The notes: generated by a model from the sequence alone, not told the origin. DNA of 64,000 bases from an uncultured Lewinella sp. (GCA_913057725.1 CAJXOS010000003.1:43405-107404); one strand, 5' to 3'; numbered from the stretch's first letter, positions 34,769 to 44,216 are shown. Numbers and translations are program-made.

Positions 34769-35213
34769 ATTTATTGAGGTTATCATACATTTTCTGTAAT
34801 ACGCGTTGGCAGATAGCCAACTCTTCAGCTGCAATTCCTTCTTTGGCTTGTCCAAGTACCTGTTGGCCCAATGGATACATCATTTGGCATACTTGACGTC
34901 CTTTATTGGTAATGTATATCCGTTTGGTCCTGCGATCCGTTGGGTCAGGGCTTCTCAGCGCCAACCCCTCTCGTTCGAGGAAGCTAACAGAACGTGTAAT
35001 GGTAGCTTTATCCTTGAGGCTAGATGTAGCCAGGTCTTGTTGGCGAACGCCATCTTGTTGGTTCAGGTCAGCCAGGATACCCATGTGGGGCCCCATTAAG
35101 TGCTGATCCTCCTTGTCCAGTAGTTGTTGGACTTTATTGGTCACCAATCGACCGAGCCGAATTGTGAGAATGAGTAGTGGGTCGCTGGAAGCGGTAGTAG
35201 ACAAAACAGGCAA
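34767..35213 (-). CDS. MarR family transcriptional regulator
   Basis: 148 residues starting from TTG at 35211-35213; another TTG three codons downstream is possible and no ATG fits. Helices 1-2 (DPLLILTIRLGRLVTNKVQQLLDK) and the winged helix (LADLNQQDGVRQQDLATSSLKDKATITRSVSFLEREGLALRSPDPTDRRTKRIYIT) match the MarR fold. It is the first gene of the efflux operon and is flanked on both sides by near-identical palindromes, so autoregulation plus pump repression is likely (inference). Its ligand is unknown. Confidence 0.9.
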   Translation of the reverse strand: MPVLSTTASSDPLLILTIRLGRLVTNKVQQLLDKEDQHLMGPHMGILADLNQQDGVRQQDLATSSLKDKATITRSVSFLEREGLALRSPDPTDRRTKRIYITNKGRQVCQMMYPLGQQVLGQAKEGIAAEELAICQRVLQKMYDNLNK

Positions 35214-35221
35214 TTAGATTT

Positions 35222-35237
35222 AGTTGCAGACGCAACT
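35222..35237. promoter_or_regulatory. Candidate MarR operator before marR
   Basis: AGTTGCAGACGCAACT, a 16-bp palindrome with a 4-base centre, lies 9 bp upstream of the MarR start. It has the same arms as the site at 34753-34768 and differs only in two central bases. Confidence 0.6.
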
Positions 35238-35292
35238 GAAACGCTTATGCCCCGGATTAGTTTTCTCGAAAACAAAAAAATCAGCGAAAGGC

Positions 35293-35336
35293 CCAAAAAA
35301 ATATCCCGATTGCTCCAGCCAGGAACAATCGGGATA
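35293..35336 (-). terminator. Intrinsic terminator of the MIase-like gene
   Basis: TATCCCGATTG (35302-35312) pairs with CAATCGGGATA (35326-35336), an 11-bp perfect stem. On the minus strand it is followed by a T-rich tract (35294-35301). It lies about 25 bp beyond the stop of the gene at 35360. Confidence 0.88.
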
Positions 35337-35359
35337 AGGAAGTTGATTATTTACGCCCT

Positions 35360-35656
35360 TTAATTCAGGGAAAATTGCATTACTTCCATAGACGAATTAT
35401 GGAACATCAATTGAGAGATGTTTGGCACCATATAATCGATCAAAGGCATGCGAGCGATGTCTTCCATGATCGCAAATTCGCTTTCCGCCACCATGATTAC
35501 CCACAGGCGAGAACGATCTAGTGCTAAACTATAATTCTGGATGATTCCATCCGCCATCATCTGGTTAATTATATAGCGCTGACGCGGGATCAGTGCCATG
35601 AACTCTTCCGTAAACTCATCGGGGAGATCAAACTCTATCATATATGCATTCTTCAT
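35360..35656 (-). CDS. Muconolactone-isomerase-like small protein
   Basis: 98 residues from the ATG at 35654-35656 (a GTG one codon upstream is an unlikely alternative). The plan YMIEFDLPDEFTEEFMALIPRQRYIINQMMADGIIQNYSLALDRSRLWVIMVAESE ... MPLIDYMVPNISQLMFH fits ferredoxin-like dimeric alpha+beta barrels of the MIase/YCII type. Members in Bacteroidota have no known substrate, so isomerase activity should not be assumed. Single gene with its own terminator. Confidence 0.65.
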   Translation of the reverse strand: MKNAYMIEFDLPDEFTEEFMALIPRQRYIINQMMADGIIQNYSLALDRSRLWVIMVAESEFAIMEDIARMPLIDYMVPNISQLMFHNSSMEVMQFSLN

Positions 35657-35821
35657 CACTTTCTCTTTTCGTTTACAGTTAGCTATAATACGCTTTAGGG
35701 GAAGAAATTGTTGTCTTTCGCCCTAACAACTTATACGAACAGACTGTTCCGCGACTACCTATATATCATACAGATAGCGAGAATTTGATGTGCGATAACG
35801 GAGTCAGAAAAGCCCTTGTGC

Positions 35822-37168
35822 TTAATCTTTAAGTAGTGTTTCTGATATGTCGGTCTGGCTTGCTTTTACTGCAGGAATAATTGCCGCCACAACACCTAGT
35901 AATAGTGAGCCCAGTAGGACAAACCATTCCTGAGGCAAGAATATCCAACCGGAGAAATCATAACCGTAAGATTCGGCGAGTTTTCCGGCAAAGATCTGCA
36001 TGCCGCCATGGCTCATCAATAGACCTACCCCCCAGCCGATAATAGCTAAGAGAAGACCTTCGCAAAGGATTAGGTTGAACAATTTACTTCTGCTACTGCC
36101 CATTACGCGCATAAGGGCCAATTCGTACTGGCGTTCGCGAAGCGACGAAAGTAGGGAGATGAAAATGCTCAAAGCAGAAACGAAGATGATCACAATAGCT
36201 AGTATGCGCAGTGCTTGTTCTCCGCTGTCCATCAACTTGTACAGGCGATTAATCTCGATAGCAGGAGTAGCAGCTTGCATCTCTGTATTCTCATTGATGC
36301 TGCGCTGCATGTTGAGTGCCTGATAGTTGCGCCCCTTGAATTTCACAAGCAAAGAAGTGATTTGCTTATCCTCAGGTTCTTCTAGAAGAGGTTTAACAGG
36401 TTCGAGCTCATGTGCGTGATCATGTCCATCTTCGTCATGATTGTGCCCTTCGTTTCCGTGGTCGTGATCATGTCCATCTTCGTCATGATCGTGATCCTCC
36501 TCTTCTTCTTCTTCAGGTGCTGCTACTGGCGCACTTTCTCCGTCATGATCATGCGTGAGCCAATAACTCTGATTGGTGGTAAGAATGAGTTGATCCAGCA
36601 CGGTACCATTCTGTTCTAGAATGCCTACCACCTTAAAGGCAGTATGATCGTGCCCTAGATTATCATCTTCCATGAAACCATGTGAACTGCTGAAGGTGTC
36701 ACCAAGGCTCATGCCTAAATCACGGGCTACGTTAGCACCAATTGTTACCTCAAAGTTTTGTTCCCAGGCTTTGCCTTGGGCAATTTTTGCTTCGTAGATA
36801 TCCAGGATGTCATTGGTGGTACCTACAACACGGAAGGTCTTATAGCTGTCTCCAAGGGATATCGGAATGGCCGTTTCGATCAATGGGTGTTTCGGGTTAA
36901 GGAATGGCTTAACCCCTCCCAGCGGCACATTTCCAGTGGGCGCATCCACATGGTACATGCTGCTTAGTATAAGTTGTAGAGGACTTCCCTTGGCACCGAT
37001 GACGAGGTCAATGCCAGCAAGGTTTTTTTCGAATTTTTCCTCCAATTGATGCTGTACCAGAAACAAAAGGCTGATTAACCCAACCCCCAAGGCGAAGAGG
37101 GTAATGCTCAGCAACATGGACAGCGGCTTAAACGTCAGATTTTTCCAACTTAGGCGTAGTAGGTTCAT
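35822..37168 (-). CDS. FtsX-type ABC transporter permease with His/Asp-rich periplasmic loop
   Basis: 448 residues. TM1 (~17-38), a large periplasmic domain (~40-315) and three C-terminal helices (~322-345, 368-388, 415-435) match MacB/LolC-type permeases, which move lipoproteins or other substrates from the periplasmic side by mechanotransmission. Residues ~206-254 carry a His/Asp/Glu-rich stretch (repeated HDHD, GHDHDHG, HNHDEDGHDHAH), which suggests Zn, Ni or Cu binding, so a metal-responsive role is possible (inference). The start overlaps the ATPase stop by 4 bp. Confidence 0.85.
   Translation of the reverse strand: MNLLRLSWKNLTFKPLSMLLSITLFALGVGLISLLFLVQHQLEEKFEKNLAGIDLVIGAKGSPLQLILSSMYHVDAPTGNVPLGGVKPFLNPKHPLIETAIPISLGDSYKTFRVVGTTNDILDIYEAKIAQGKAWEQNFEVTIGANVARDLGMSLGDTFSSSHGFMEDDNLGHDHTAFKVVGILEQNGTVLDQLILTTNQSYWLTHDHDGESAPVAAPEEEEEEDHDHDEDGHDHDHGNEGHNHDEDGHDHAHELEPVKPLLEEPEDKQITSLLVKFKGRNYQALNMQRSINENTEMQAATPAIEINRLYKLMDSGEQALRILAIVIIFVSALSIFISLLSSLRERQYELALMRVMGSSRSKLFNLILCEGLLLAIIGWGVGLLMSHGGMQIFAGKLAESYGYDFSGWIFLPQEWFVLLGSLLLGVVAAIIPAVKASQTDISETLLKD
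36415..36489 (-). repeat. 27-bp direct repeat encoding the His-rich loop
   Basis: A perfect 27-bp sequence occurs at 36415-36441 and again at 36463-36489, 48 bp apart and in frame. It encodes the HDEDGHDH core of the metal-binding-like loop twice, so the loop grew by in-frame duplication. Confidence 0.8.
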
Positions 37169-37797
37169 AGCTCGATCCGTTGCTTGAAGATTGATTTTAA
37201 TCGATTGTCGTGGGTCACTATCAGGAGCGTCGCATTGGCATTGGTAGCCTGCGTCTGTAGTAGTTGAACTACCTGCTCTGTATTCTGATCGTCGAGGGCT
37301 GAGGTGGGTTCGTCCGCAAGAATGAGGCTTGGCTCATTGACCAGCGCACGAGCAATAGCTGCACGCTGCCTTTCTCCTACACTTAATGCCTGTGGTAGGT
37401 CGTCTTTTTTATGAGCGATATTCAACTGCTCCAGTAGGTCTATAATGATCTTTGGTGCAGGAGGTAGCCCTGCCAGCTGTCTGGTAAGCGCAAGATTTTC
37501 GCCTATTGTAAGCGCCCGCACAAAATGTGGTTCTTGAAATACAACTCCAATCTGTTGACCTCTAAAGCGGTCAAGTGCTGCCCCTTTGAGTTCGTTAAGT
37601 GCAGTATCGTTGATAGTAACTGTGCCTGTGCGAGGGCTTCGCAGTCCTGCGAGGAGGTGAAGTAGTGTTGTTTTGCCGCTACCAGATTGCCCCAACAACA
37701 GCCAATGCTCGCCAGTAGGGCAGGTGAAGTCTGGGAAGCTCAGCTTTTTGCTGGCGGATGAGTCGAAGGCAAAACTCAAATTATGGGTGCTTAGCAT
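37165..37797 (-). CDS. ABC transporter ATP-binding protein (LolD/MacB type)
   Basis: 210 residues. Walker A GQSGSGKT (36-43), Q-loop VVFQEPHFV, signature LSVGERQR and Walker B LILADEPTSALD are intact, and the length and spacing match LolD-like ATPases that energise FtsX-type permeases. It overlaps the permease gene by 4 bp, so they form one complex. Substrate is unknown; lipoprotein release, macrolide-type export or metal-related transport are all possible. Confidence 0.92.
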   Translation of the reverse strand: MLSTHNLSFAFDSSASKKLSFPDFTCPTGEHWLLLGQSGSGKTTLLHLLAGLRSPRTGTVTINDTALNELKGAALDRFRGQQIGVVFQEPHFVRALTIGENLALTRQLAGLPPAPKIIIDLLEQLNIAHKKDDLPQALSVGERQRAAIARALVNEPSLILADEPTSALDDQNTEQVVQLLQTQATNANATLLIVTHDNRLKSIFKQRIEL

Positions 37798-38192
37798 GCG
37801 GATTGCTTATTTAGTGCTAATCGAAAGCTTAACTTTTTTGTACCAGATTCCGGACGCAAAATTGTCGATTTTTTTCCAGATGTGGCAATGGATGTTTCAG
37901 GCGCCCCAAAAAATGCAGCGAAATGAAGGCTGTTTGACACCTGGAGTATGGGGCTAGTTGAATTAGTGAATTCACTTGACGAACAATTTTCCTCTCTTAT
38001 ACCCTCCAATGGCTAATAAGTTTTGCCCTTAGGTGTTCTACGGTGCCTTAGGTGGTTCAAACAATCCAGATAGATCTTACCCGCATTTATCCATTAGCCA
38101 GCCGCACTTATCAATGTTGACCGTCATGAGGTGAAATTGCTTCTCATTTTCGTAGAGCAATAATTCCTAATCCCCCCCATAACTAATTCCTT
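37798..38192. other. Intergenic region between divergent genes
   Basis: 395 bp between the ABC pair and the broken surface-protein gene. It holds a perfect 12-bp palindrome, AGTGAATTCACT (37965-37976). No convincing small gene, RNA or promoter match is seen. Confidence 0.4.
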
Positions 38193-41188
38193 ATGACACT
38201 TATTCGAACTTTTGCCGTGCTATCTTTGATCCTCTTGATGGCACAAACACTCCCCGCACAATTCTTTGGCGACATTACATCGGTCAGCCTTAGTAACAAT
38301 CAAGAATCGCAGGTCACCACCTTTACCATTACAGCCACAGCAGCTGATGACCAAGGAACTGGCAATTCCGCAGTTGCTGCTGGTCAATTGGCAGGAGTGG
38401 GTTTTCCTGCTGGTTTTGATGCCACCGGAGTTGCTTCTAGCTCCATTACCATCGGCAACGTAACTACGCCCATCACGGGCTTTACGCCGAATGGTCTGAG
38501 TGCTACTATTTTCAACATGCCCGTTAGCTTACCCCCTGGAAGTGGCTTTACACTGCTTATTAATGATGTGAAAAACGCGCCCTTTAATGCTGCTTGTGGA
38601 GCTAATGTAAATACCTATGCCAGCGGTAGCCCATGTGACGGCTTTATTCAGGTATTAATGGTTAATGCGCTCAATAACCAATCTTTGCCTAATGTCTATC
38701 ATCATTTTAGCCAGCCACGATTTGATATCCTACCGGCCTCCTATTTTATCACTGATATCCGAGTAGATAAGCCCAATTTAAGTGGTGTAGTTGAAAACAG
38801 CCTGGAGCAAGAGCTGGTCCGAGTTTATGTAGGAGTGGCCGGTACCCAAGGGAGCTTACCCGTACTGGATGCCATCTCTTTTTCTGCGGGCAGCAGACAG
38901 GCCTCTCATGTAGACGAAGCCCAAATCTGGTACTCTGGAGCAGATGCTGTGTTTCATGGAGCTAATGACCAGCAACTTGGCGCCACCAACCTAATTGGCT
39001 CAGCTATTACGGCTTCACCTAATCTGAGTCTACAGCCGGGCGACAATTACTTCTGGCTCGCCTATGATATTGCCTGTTTCTATGGCCTAGTAGGTAATTC
39101 GGTAGATGGAAGTTTAAATAATATTCAATTGGATGGGCAGACCTATACGCCAAGTACACCAGCAGGTACGCGTGAGATTGTACAAGACTATACTGTCACT
39201 TCAACCAACCTGGTGCCCAATCCTAGTTTTGAAAATTACACTGCCTGTCCGAACGGCATTGGCCAGTGGAGTAATCTGAACAGCTGGGAAGCAGTACCGA
39301 TAACCAATACAAATTCGATTCCTAGTAGCCCCGATTTTTTCAATCGCTGTGATCAAACCAACTCCTACGCCGATGTGCCAGTGAATGGATTTGGTACCCA
39401 AGAACCTCGCACCGGTGATGGATATGCTGGCATCTATACGAGTGGCTTCTTTGATTGGAAGGAGTACCTGCAGGTGCAATTGTCGGCACCGCTTCAGGCG
39501 GGTGAAACCTATGCGGTGACCTACTACATATCAGCTGGCGATTATGACCTGACCAGCCAATATGAGATTGGTAAACGACATTATGGAATGGGCTTTATGT
39601 TCTCCAATACTCAGTTGTCAAGTGCCAATAGTATTTACGGTGTGCCACTTAATTTCAGTGCCAATTACATTAGCGGTGATATCGTAGAAGACAATGTTGA
39701 TTGGGTGCCGGTGCGTGGCACTTATACTGCACAAGGAGGCGAACAGTGGTTGACTATTGGCTGCTTTCTCAATGGCCCCGATCTTGCTACAAATGGCGGC
39801 CCTGATTTTGGCTACTATTATGTGGATGATGTGACGGTAGCACCACTGACAGGTATTGCTAGTTCTCCTTGCCAACAAATCGAATTGGTGGTTGAAGTCA
39901 CGGGTGAAAGCTGCCCTGGTTCTGCGGACGGCACTGCTGATATTCAGGTCTTTGGTGGCTTGCCTCCGTACACAATCAATTGGTCCGATAGTGGCACTGG
40001 TGCCCAACGGAGTAACCTGGCTGCAGGGCTCTACAATATCACAGTTACGGATGCTAATAGTGCTACTTACCAGGATATAGTATTCATTCAGCCCGCAATG
40101 CCTCTAGCTGCTGATATGACGATTGTAGATGTAGTACCGCAGGGTCTAGTGATGGTAGCATTAGTGCTACTGTCTCCAATGGTACCGCACCCTACACCTA
40201 CCAATGGAGTACCGGTGGAACTTCATCGGCGATTACCAACCTCCCTAGCGGAACGTATCGCCTTACGGTAACGGATGCCAATGGTTGCCAGAATGACTTT
40301 ACCGCCTTCGTCGGCGAACCACTTGCCTGTAACGGTTCATTTAACAACTTCCCCTATACCTATGACACAGAACAGGGCTTAGGATTATTCCGCCAGAACC
40401 AGGATGATGATGCTAATTGGCGCCGACGCTCAGGCACTACAGCTACTGCCAGTACGGGCCCATCAGGCGCTTACAGTGGAACCAGGTACCGCTATGTGGA
40501 ATCTTCGGGCTCTAACTCTCCGTTCAAAACGGCAGTCTTGACCATTAAGAAATGTCTCGACATCACTGCTGTGAATAACCCCATATTTAGTTTCTACTAC
40601 AACATGAATGGTGCCGATTTAGGAACGCTCTACGTGCAGTTGAGCACCGATGGCGGAAGCACCTGGAGCGGTCCCGTATGGTCGACCAACGGTGACCAGG
40701 GAGATAACTGGCAACAGGCCATTGTCTATCTATCGGATTATTCTTCCTCGCAGTTGCGGATACGTTTAGCTGGTACAACGGGTAAAGGCCCTTTAAGCGA
40801 TATTGCTTTTGATAGCTACTACATCGGAGAGTATACGGGCACCTTCCTTCAGGCAGCTCCTTCTGTACTAGCTGATCAGGCAGAGGCTTCACCTTCTACC
40901 GTTGAAGATAAAACTCAGCCGTTAGCAGATATTCAGGAAGAATTTCGTGTGTTCCCTAACCCAAGTAATGGGACCGTTTGGCTCACTTGGAATCAAGCTT
41001 CACGCGAAGAAACACGGATTGATATCATTGATCAATTAGGGCGAAGCGTATATCGAACAGCCTCTGAGCGAGAAGCAGGGCTTTAGCGCGAGCAAATAAA
41101 CTTCAACTTAGAACCTGGCATGTATTATGTGCGAATCAGCAGTGCCAGTATCCACCTAAACCAACCCATGATCGTCGTTTCCAAATAA
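38193..41188 (+). pseudogene. Broken T9SS surface protein: signal peptide, BNR-N-like, SprB repeats, MAM-like, sorting domain
   Basis: The frame starting at ATG 38193 (signal peptide ending LPAQ) runs to a stop at 40269-40271, but coding similarity leaves it near 40142. A CAGGGTCT where CAGGGGTCT is expected implies loss of one G, and the reading continues in another frame ([10 protein letters not shown] ...). A second lesion is an in-frame TAG at 41084-41086, after which the frame continues to TAA at 41188 with LEPGMYYVRISSASIHL. Restored length is about 998 residues: BNR-associated N-like domain (~160-320), a beta-rich ligand-binding-like part, two SprB-like repeats (~565-640 and ~650-705), a MAM-like segment (~715-880) and a T9SS tail (~910-998). 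Two lesions favour a true pseudogene over a single sequencing error. Confidence 0.85.
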
Positions 41189-41212
41189 GCATGGAACGCA
41201 ATTTTGTCCGAG

Positions 41213-41243
41213 AGCCCTTCGCCTACCTGGCGAGGGGCTTTTT
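41213..41243 (+). terminator. Intrinsic terminator after the broken surface-protein gene
   Basis: AGCCCTTCGCC (41213-41223) pairs with GGCGAGGGGCT (41229-41239) with one G-U pair and a TACCT loop, followed by TTTTT. It overlaps the 3' end of convergent mqnC by two bases. Confidence 0.88.
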
Positions 41244-42384
41244 AGTCAACGATCATCGCTTCGCGATCTAATTCTTGCTGCTTGATGTGAGCAGGAAGTT
41301 CGCGATATTCGTATTGTTGGTTACGCAATTGTGGGGTGTAGCCAGCTTCGCGGATAGCTTCTTGGATACCGTCGGCAGTAAAGCGGAAACGTGCACCTGC
41401 TGCGGATACCACATTCTCCTCGATCATAATAGAACCGAAGTCATTGGCACCTGCGTGTAAACATAGCTGTGCTACCTGCTTACCCACCGTCAACCAGCTG
41501 GCCTGGATGTTTGTGACATTAGGCAACATGATACGACTTAGGGCGATCATCCGGATGTACTCATCACCTGTGACGGTATTGCGGGCTCGCTTAATTTTCT
41601 TGAGGATGGTGTCCTCGTCCATGAATGGCCATGGAATAAATGCAAGGAACCCTTTGGCATCCTCCGGCTTCTCAGCTTGCACCGCACGCATACGCACGAG
41701 GTGGTCCATGCGCTCGAGATTGGTCTCGATATGGCCAAACATCATCGTTGCACTGGTAGTGATGCGTAACTGATGGGCTGCGCGCATTACGTCCAGCCAT
41801 TCTTCGCCACCGCATTTTCCTTTAGAGATAAGGCGGCGTACCCGATCACTTAAGATCTCTGCTCCGGCACCAGGGAGGCTATCCAACCCGGCTTCGTGTA
41901 GCGCTTTCAACACATCATAGTGGCTTGCCTTCTCCAACTTGGCAATGTGCGCAATCTCCGGAGGGCCAAGTGCGTGGAGTTTCAGCGTAGGGTAAAGCTC
42001 TTTCAATTCTTTGAATAGCTTCACATAGTAATCCAGGCCAAGATCCGGGTGGTGGCCACCTTGCAACAGCAGCTGTTCGCCGCCATAGGCAAAGGTCTCG
42101 TCGATCTTTTGCTTGTACTCTTCAATAGAAGTAATGTAAACTTCATCGTGCCCTGGACGGCGATAGAAGTTGCAAAACTTACAGTTGGCGATGCAGACGT
42201 TGGTCGTATTCGAATTACGATCAATGATCCATGTAACCACGTCGTTTGGTACATGGTGCATCCGTAGCTGATGGGCCACATACATCAACTCCGCTGTACT
42301 GGCGTTTTCCAATAAGAATACGCCCTCCTCAGCGGATAAGAAATCGAGCGCCAGGGCCCGTTGCAAAAGATCATCCGTACGCAT
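41242..42384 (-). CDS. mqnC: Dehypoxanthine futalosine cyclase MqnC (radical SAM)
   Basis: 380 residues. The radical SAM cluster motif C-x3-C-x2-C is at Cys64, Cys68 and Cys71 (CIANCKFCNFYR), followed by EQLLLQGGHHPDLGLDYYV and LPGAGAEILSDRVR, both strong MqnC signatures. It converts dehypoxanthine futalosine to cyclic dehypoxanthinyl futalosine in the alternative (futalosine) route to menaquinone, the main respiratory quinone of Bacteroidota. Transcription starts from a clear TAnnTTTG promoter, divergent from glpD. Other mqn genes are not in the window. Confidence 0.95.
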   Translation of the reverse strand: MRTDDLLQRALALDFLSAEEGVFLLENASTAELMYVAHQLRMHHVPNDVVTWIIDRNSNTTNVCIANCKFCNFYRRPGHDEVYITSIEEYKQKIDETFAYGGEQLLLQGGHHPDLGLDYYVKLFKELKELYPTLKLHALGPPEIAHIAKLEKASHYDVLKALHEAGLDSLPGAGAEILSDRVRRLISKGKCGGEEWLDVMRAAHQLRITTSATMMFGHIETNLERMDHLVRMRAVQAEKPEDAKGFLAFIPWPFMDEDTILKKIKRARNTVTGDEYIRMIALSRIMLPNVTNIQASWLTVGKQVAQLCLHAGANDFGSIMIEENVVSAAGARFRFTADGIQEAIREAGYTPQLRNQQYEYRELPAHIKQQELDREAMIVD

Positions 42385-42410
42385 ATCAACTGTATTTACT
42401 ATTGCAACAA

Positions 42411-42418
42411 CAAAAGTA
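42411..42418 (-). promoter_or_regulatory. -7 element of the mqnC promoter
   Basis: On the minus strand this reads TACTTTTG, a full match to the Bacteroidota TAnnTTTG consensus, 27 nt upstream of the mqnC ATG. A weaker ATTG-like -33 element lies about 18 nt further upstream. Confidence 0.6.
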
Positions 42419-42486
42419 CAAAACCTATGGTTCTAGCAATGTTTCATTTTTTTCTGAAAAAACAATACACTATTCTTCTTTGTGTT

Positions 42487-42518
42487 ATTGTTGCATTAAC
42501 ACTAAGCCCGTATCTTTG
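42487..42518 (+). promoter_or_regulatory. glpD promoter (-33 and -7 elements)
   Basis: ATTG (42487-42490), 20 bp of spacer, then TATCTTTG (42511-42518), an exact TAnnTTTG box 36 bp upstream of the ATG. Spacing fits the Bacteroidota sigma-ABfr consensus (family knowledge). Confidence 0.65.
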
Positions 42519-42554
42519 TTGTGAATTATTAAAACCCCTAAATATTAAGGCCTT

Positions 42555-44192
42555 ATGAAGCGTAGCGATCAGCTAGAACAACTGCGCACAGAAGAATTTG
42601 ATTGCTTGGTCATTGGAGGCGGCGCCAGTGGTGCGGGATGTGCCCTTGACAGCGTCTTGCGTGGCTATAAGACGGCCCTGGTAGAGAAGACCGACTTTGC
42701 AGCGGAAACATCCTCCAAGTCTACTAAGCTTATTCACGGTGGGGTCCGCTACCTGGAACAGGCCTTTAAGAACTTTGACTTTGCCCAGCTTTCTCAAGTA
42801 AGGCATGGTCTGGAGGAGCGTCACACGGTATTAAAGAACGCGCCGCACTTGGCTCGCCCGCTTGCCCTCGTGACTCCGGTTTTTAGTTGGATAGAAGGTT
42901 TATACTTCACCATAGGTCTTACCATTTATGGCTGGTTTGCTTCTGGCAAAGACACGCTTCCAGGGAGTAAGTGGCTGAGTAAGTCAGAAGTTAAGAAGCG
43001 CTTACCTCGCTTATCGGATCGCATTCATAGTGCTGTGATGTATTATGATGGCCAGCTGGATGATGCTCGCTATTGCTTAGCTATCGCACAGACCGCTGCA
43101 GCCAAAGGTGGAACAGTGGCCAACCACGTGGAGGTAAACGGTTTTGAGCGAGATGAGAATGGCCGCTTGGTGGCTGCCCTTGCTACTGATTTGCGCACTG
43201 GAGAGCCTGTACGCATTCGCGCGAAGGTTTTTATCAACTGTACTGGCCCATTTGCAGATCGCATCCGCTTGATGGCAAACCCTCAGCTGAGTGAGCGTAT
43301 CCGGCCTAGTAAAGGTGTTCATGCAATCCTGCCTTATGAAATTCTGGGCGGTGAGGATGCGCTATTGATCCCCAAGACACCGGACGGCCGTGTGGTGTTT
43401 GCGATTCCTTTCCAAGGGAAATTGATGTTGGGTACCACTGATGACGACTACGATAATCTGGCCAAAGAGCCCATTCTGGATAAGAGAGAGGTTGACTTTT
43501 TACTGGAAACACTCAATCCGTACTTGAATGAGAAAGCTCAGCCCGAGCATGTGGGTGCTGGCTTTGGTGGGCTACGTCCATTGATTGCTGCCGATCCATC
43601 AAAAGGTACTAAAGGTTTGGTACGTGATCACGAAGTAGAGTATGATCAAAACTCTAGCCTGGTAAGTCTTTTGGGCGGGAAATGGACGACCTATCGTCTA
43701 ATGGCTAAAGATACTATCGATTTTGTCGAAGAAAAACTGCTGGGCGAACAACGCCCTTGCATTACAGATCAACAAATCTTGGTCGGTGGTGATAATTTTG
43801 ACGCTAACCAATGGCAAAACCTACAACAGCAAACCGGTCTCCCAGAGGCCATCTGTAAACACTTGAACCAGCATTACGGTAGCGCTGCTCCGCAGCTAGT
43901 TGAGGTCTTGGCTGAAAATGAAACCTGGCGGGAGCCACTGCACGAGCAATACCCATATTTGCAGGGAGAGGTGGTATACGCTGCTCGTTATGAAATGGCT
44001 TGCACGGTACGCGATTTCCTAGCTCGCAGAATTCGCCTGGAGATTCTAGACTGGGATGTAGCACAGCAGGTGTCCACCAAAGTAGCTCAAGCAATGGGCA
44101 GCGAACTAGGTTGGGATCAAGCGCAGATCGAAAGTGAGGCAGCGGCTTACGGTAGTCTGGTACAGCAATTTCGGGTGGAGGCACAGGTGTAG
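42555..44192 (+). CDS. glpD: Glycerol-3-phosphate dehydrogenase/oxidase
   Basis: 545 residues, normal family length. The FAD-binding motif is at the N-terminus (DCLVIGGGASGAGCALDSVLRG, Gly21-Gly27 loop), followed by TSSKSTKLIHGGVRYLEQ, which lies over the flavin, and the core DDARYCLAIAQTA ... IFNCTGPFAD-like region (INCTGPFADRIR). The enzyme oxidises glycerol-3-phosphate to dihydroxyacetone phosphate and feeds electrons to the quinone pool at the inner membrane. It is monocistronic between its own promoter and a strong bidirectional terminator. Confidence 0.93.
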   Translation: MKRSDQLEQLRTEEFDCLVIGGGASGAGCALDSVLRGYKTALVEKTDFAAETSSKSTKLIHGGVRYLEQAFKNFDFAQLSQVRHGLEERHTVLKNAPHLARPLALVTPVFSWIEGLYFTIGLTIYGWFASGKDTLPGSKWLSKSEVKKRLPRLSDRIHSAVMYYDGQLDDARYCLAIAQTAAAKGGTVANHVEVNGFERDENGRLVAALATDLRTGEPVRIRAKVFINCTGPFADRIRLMANPQLSERIRPSKGVHAILPYEILGGEDALLIPKTPDGRVVFAIPFQGKLMLGTTDDDYDNLAKEPILDKREVDFLLETLNPYLNEKAQPEHVGAGFGGLRPLIAADPSKGTKGLVRDHEVEYDQNSSLVSLLGGKWTTYRLMAKDTIDFVEEKLLGEQRPCITDQQILVGGDNFDANQWQNLQQQTGLPEAICKHLNQHYGSAAPQLVEVLAENETWREPLHEQYPYLQGEVVYAARYEMACTVRDFLARRIRLEILDWDVAQQVSTKVAQAMGSELGWDQAQIESEAAAYGSLVQQFRVEAQV

Positions 44193-44216
44193 GGCCCTCA
44201 GTATTCGCCCAAATAA

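Noticed and set aside
40496..41086. A separate small plus-strand gene
   Set aside because: It is the shifted-frame continuation of the broken surface-protein gene: it begins mid-domain and shares the T9SS tail and reading frame after the lesion.
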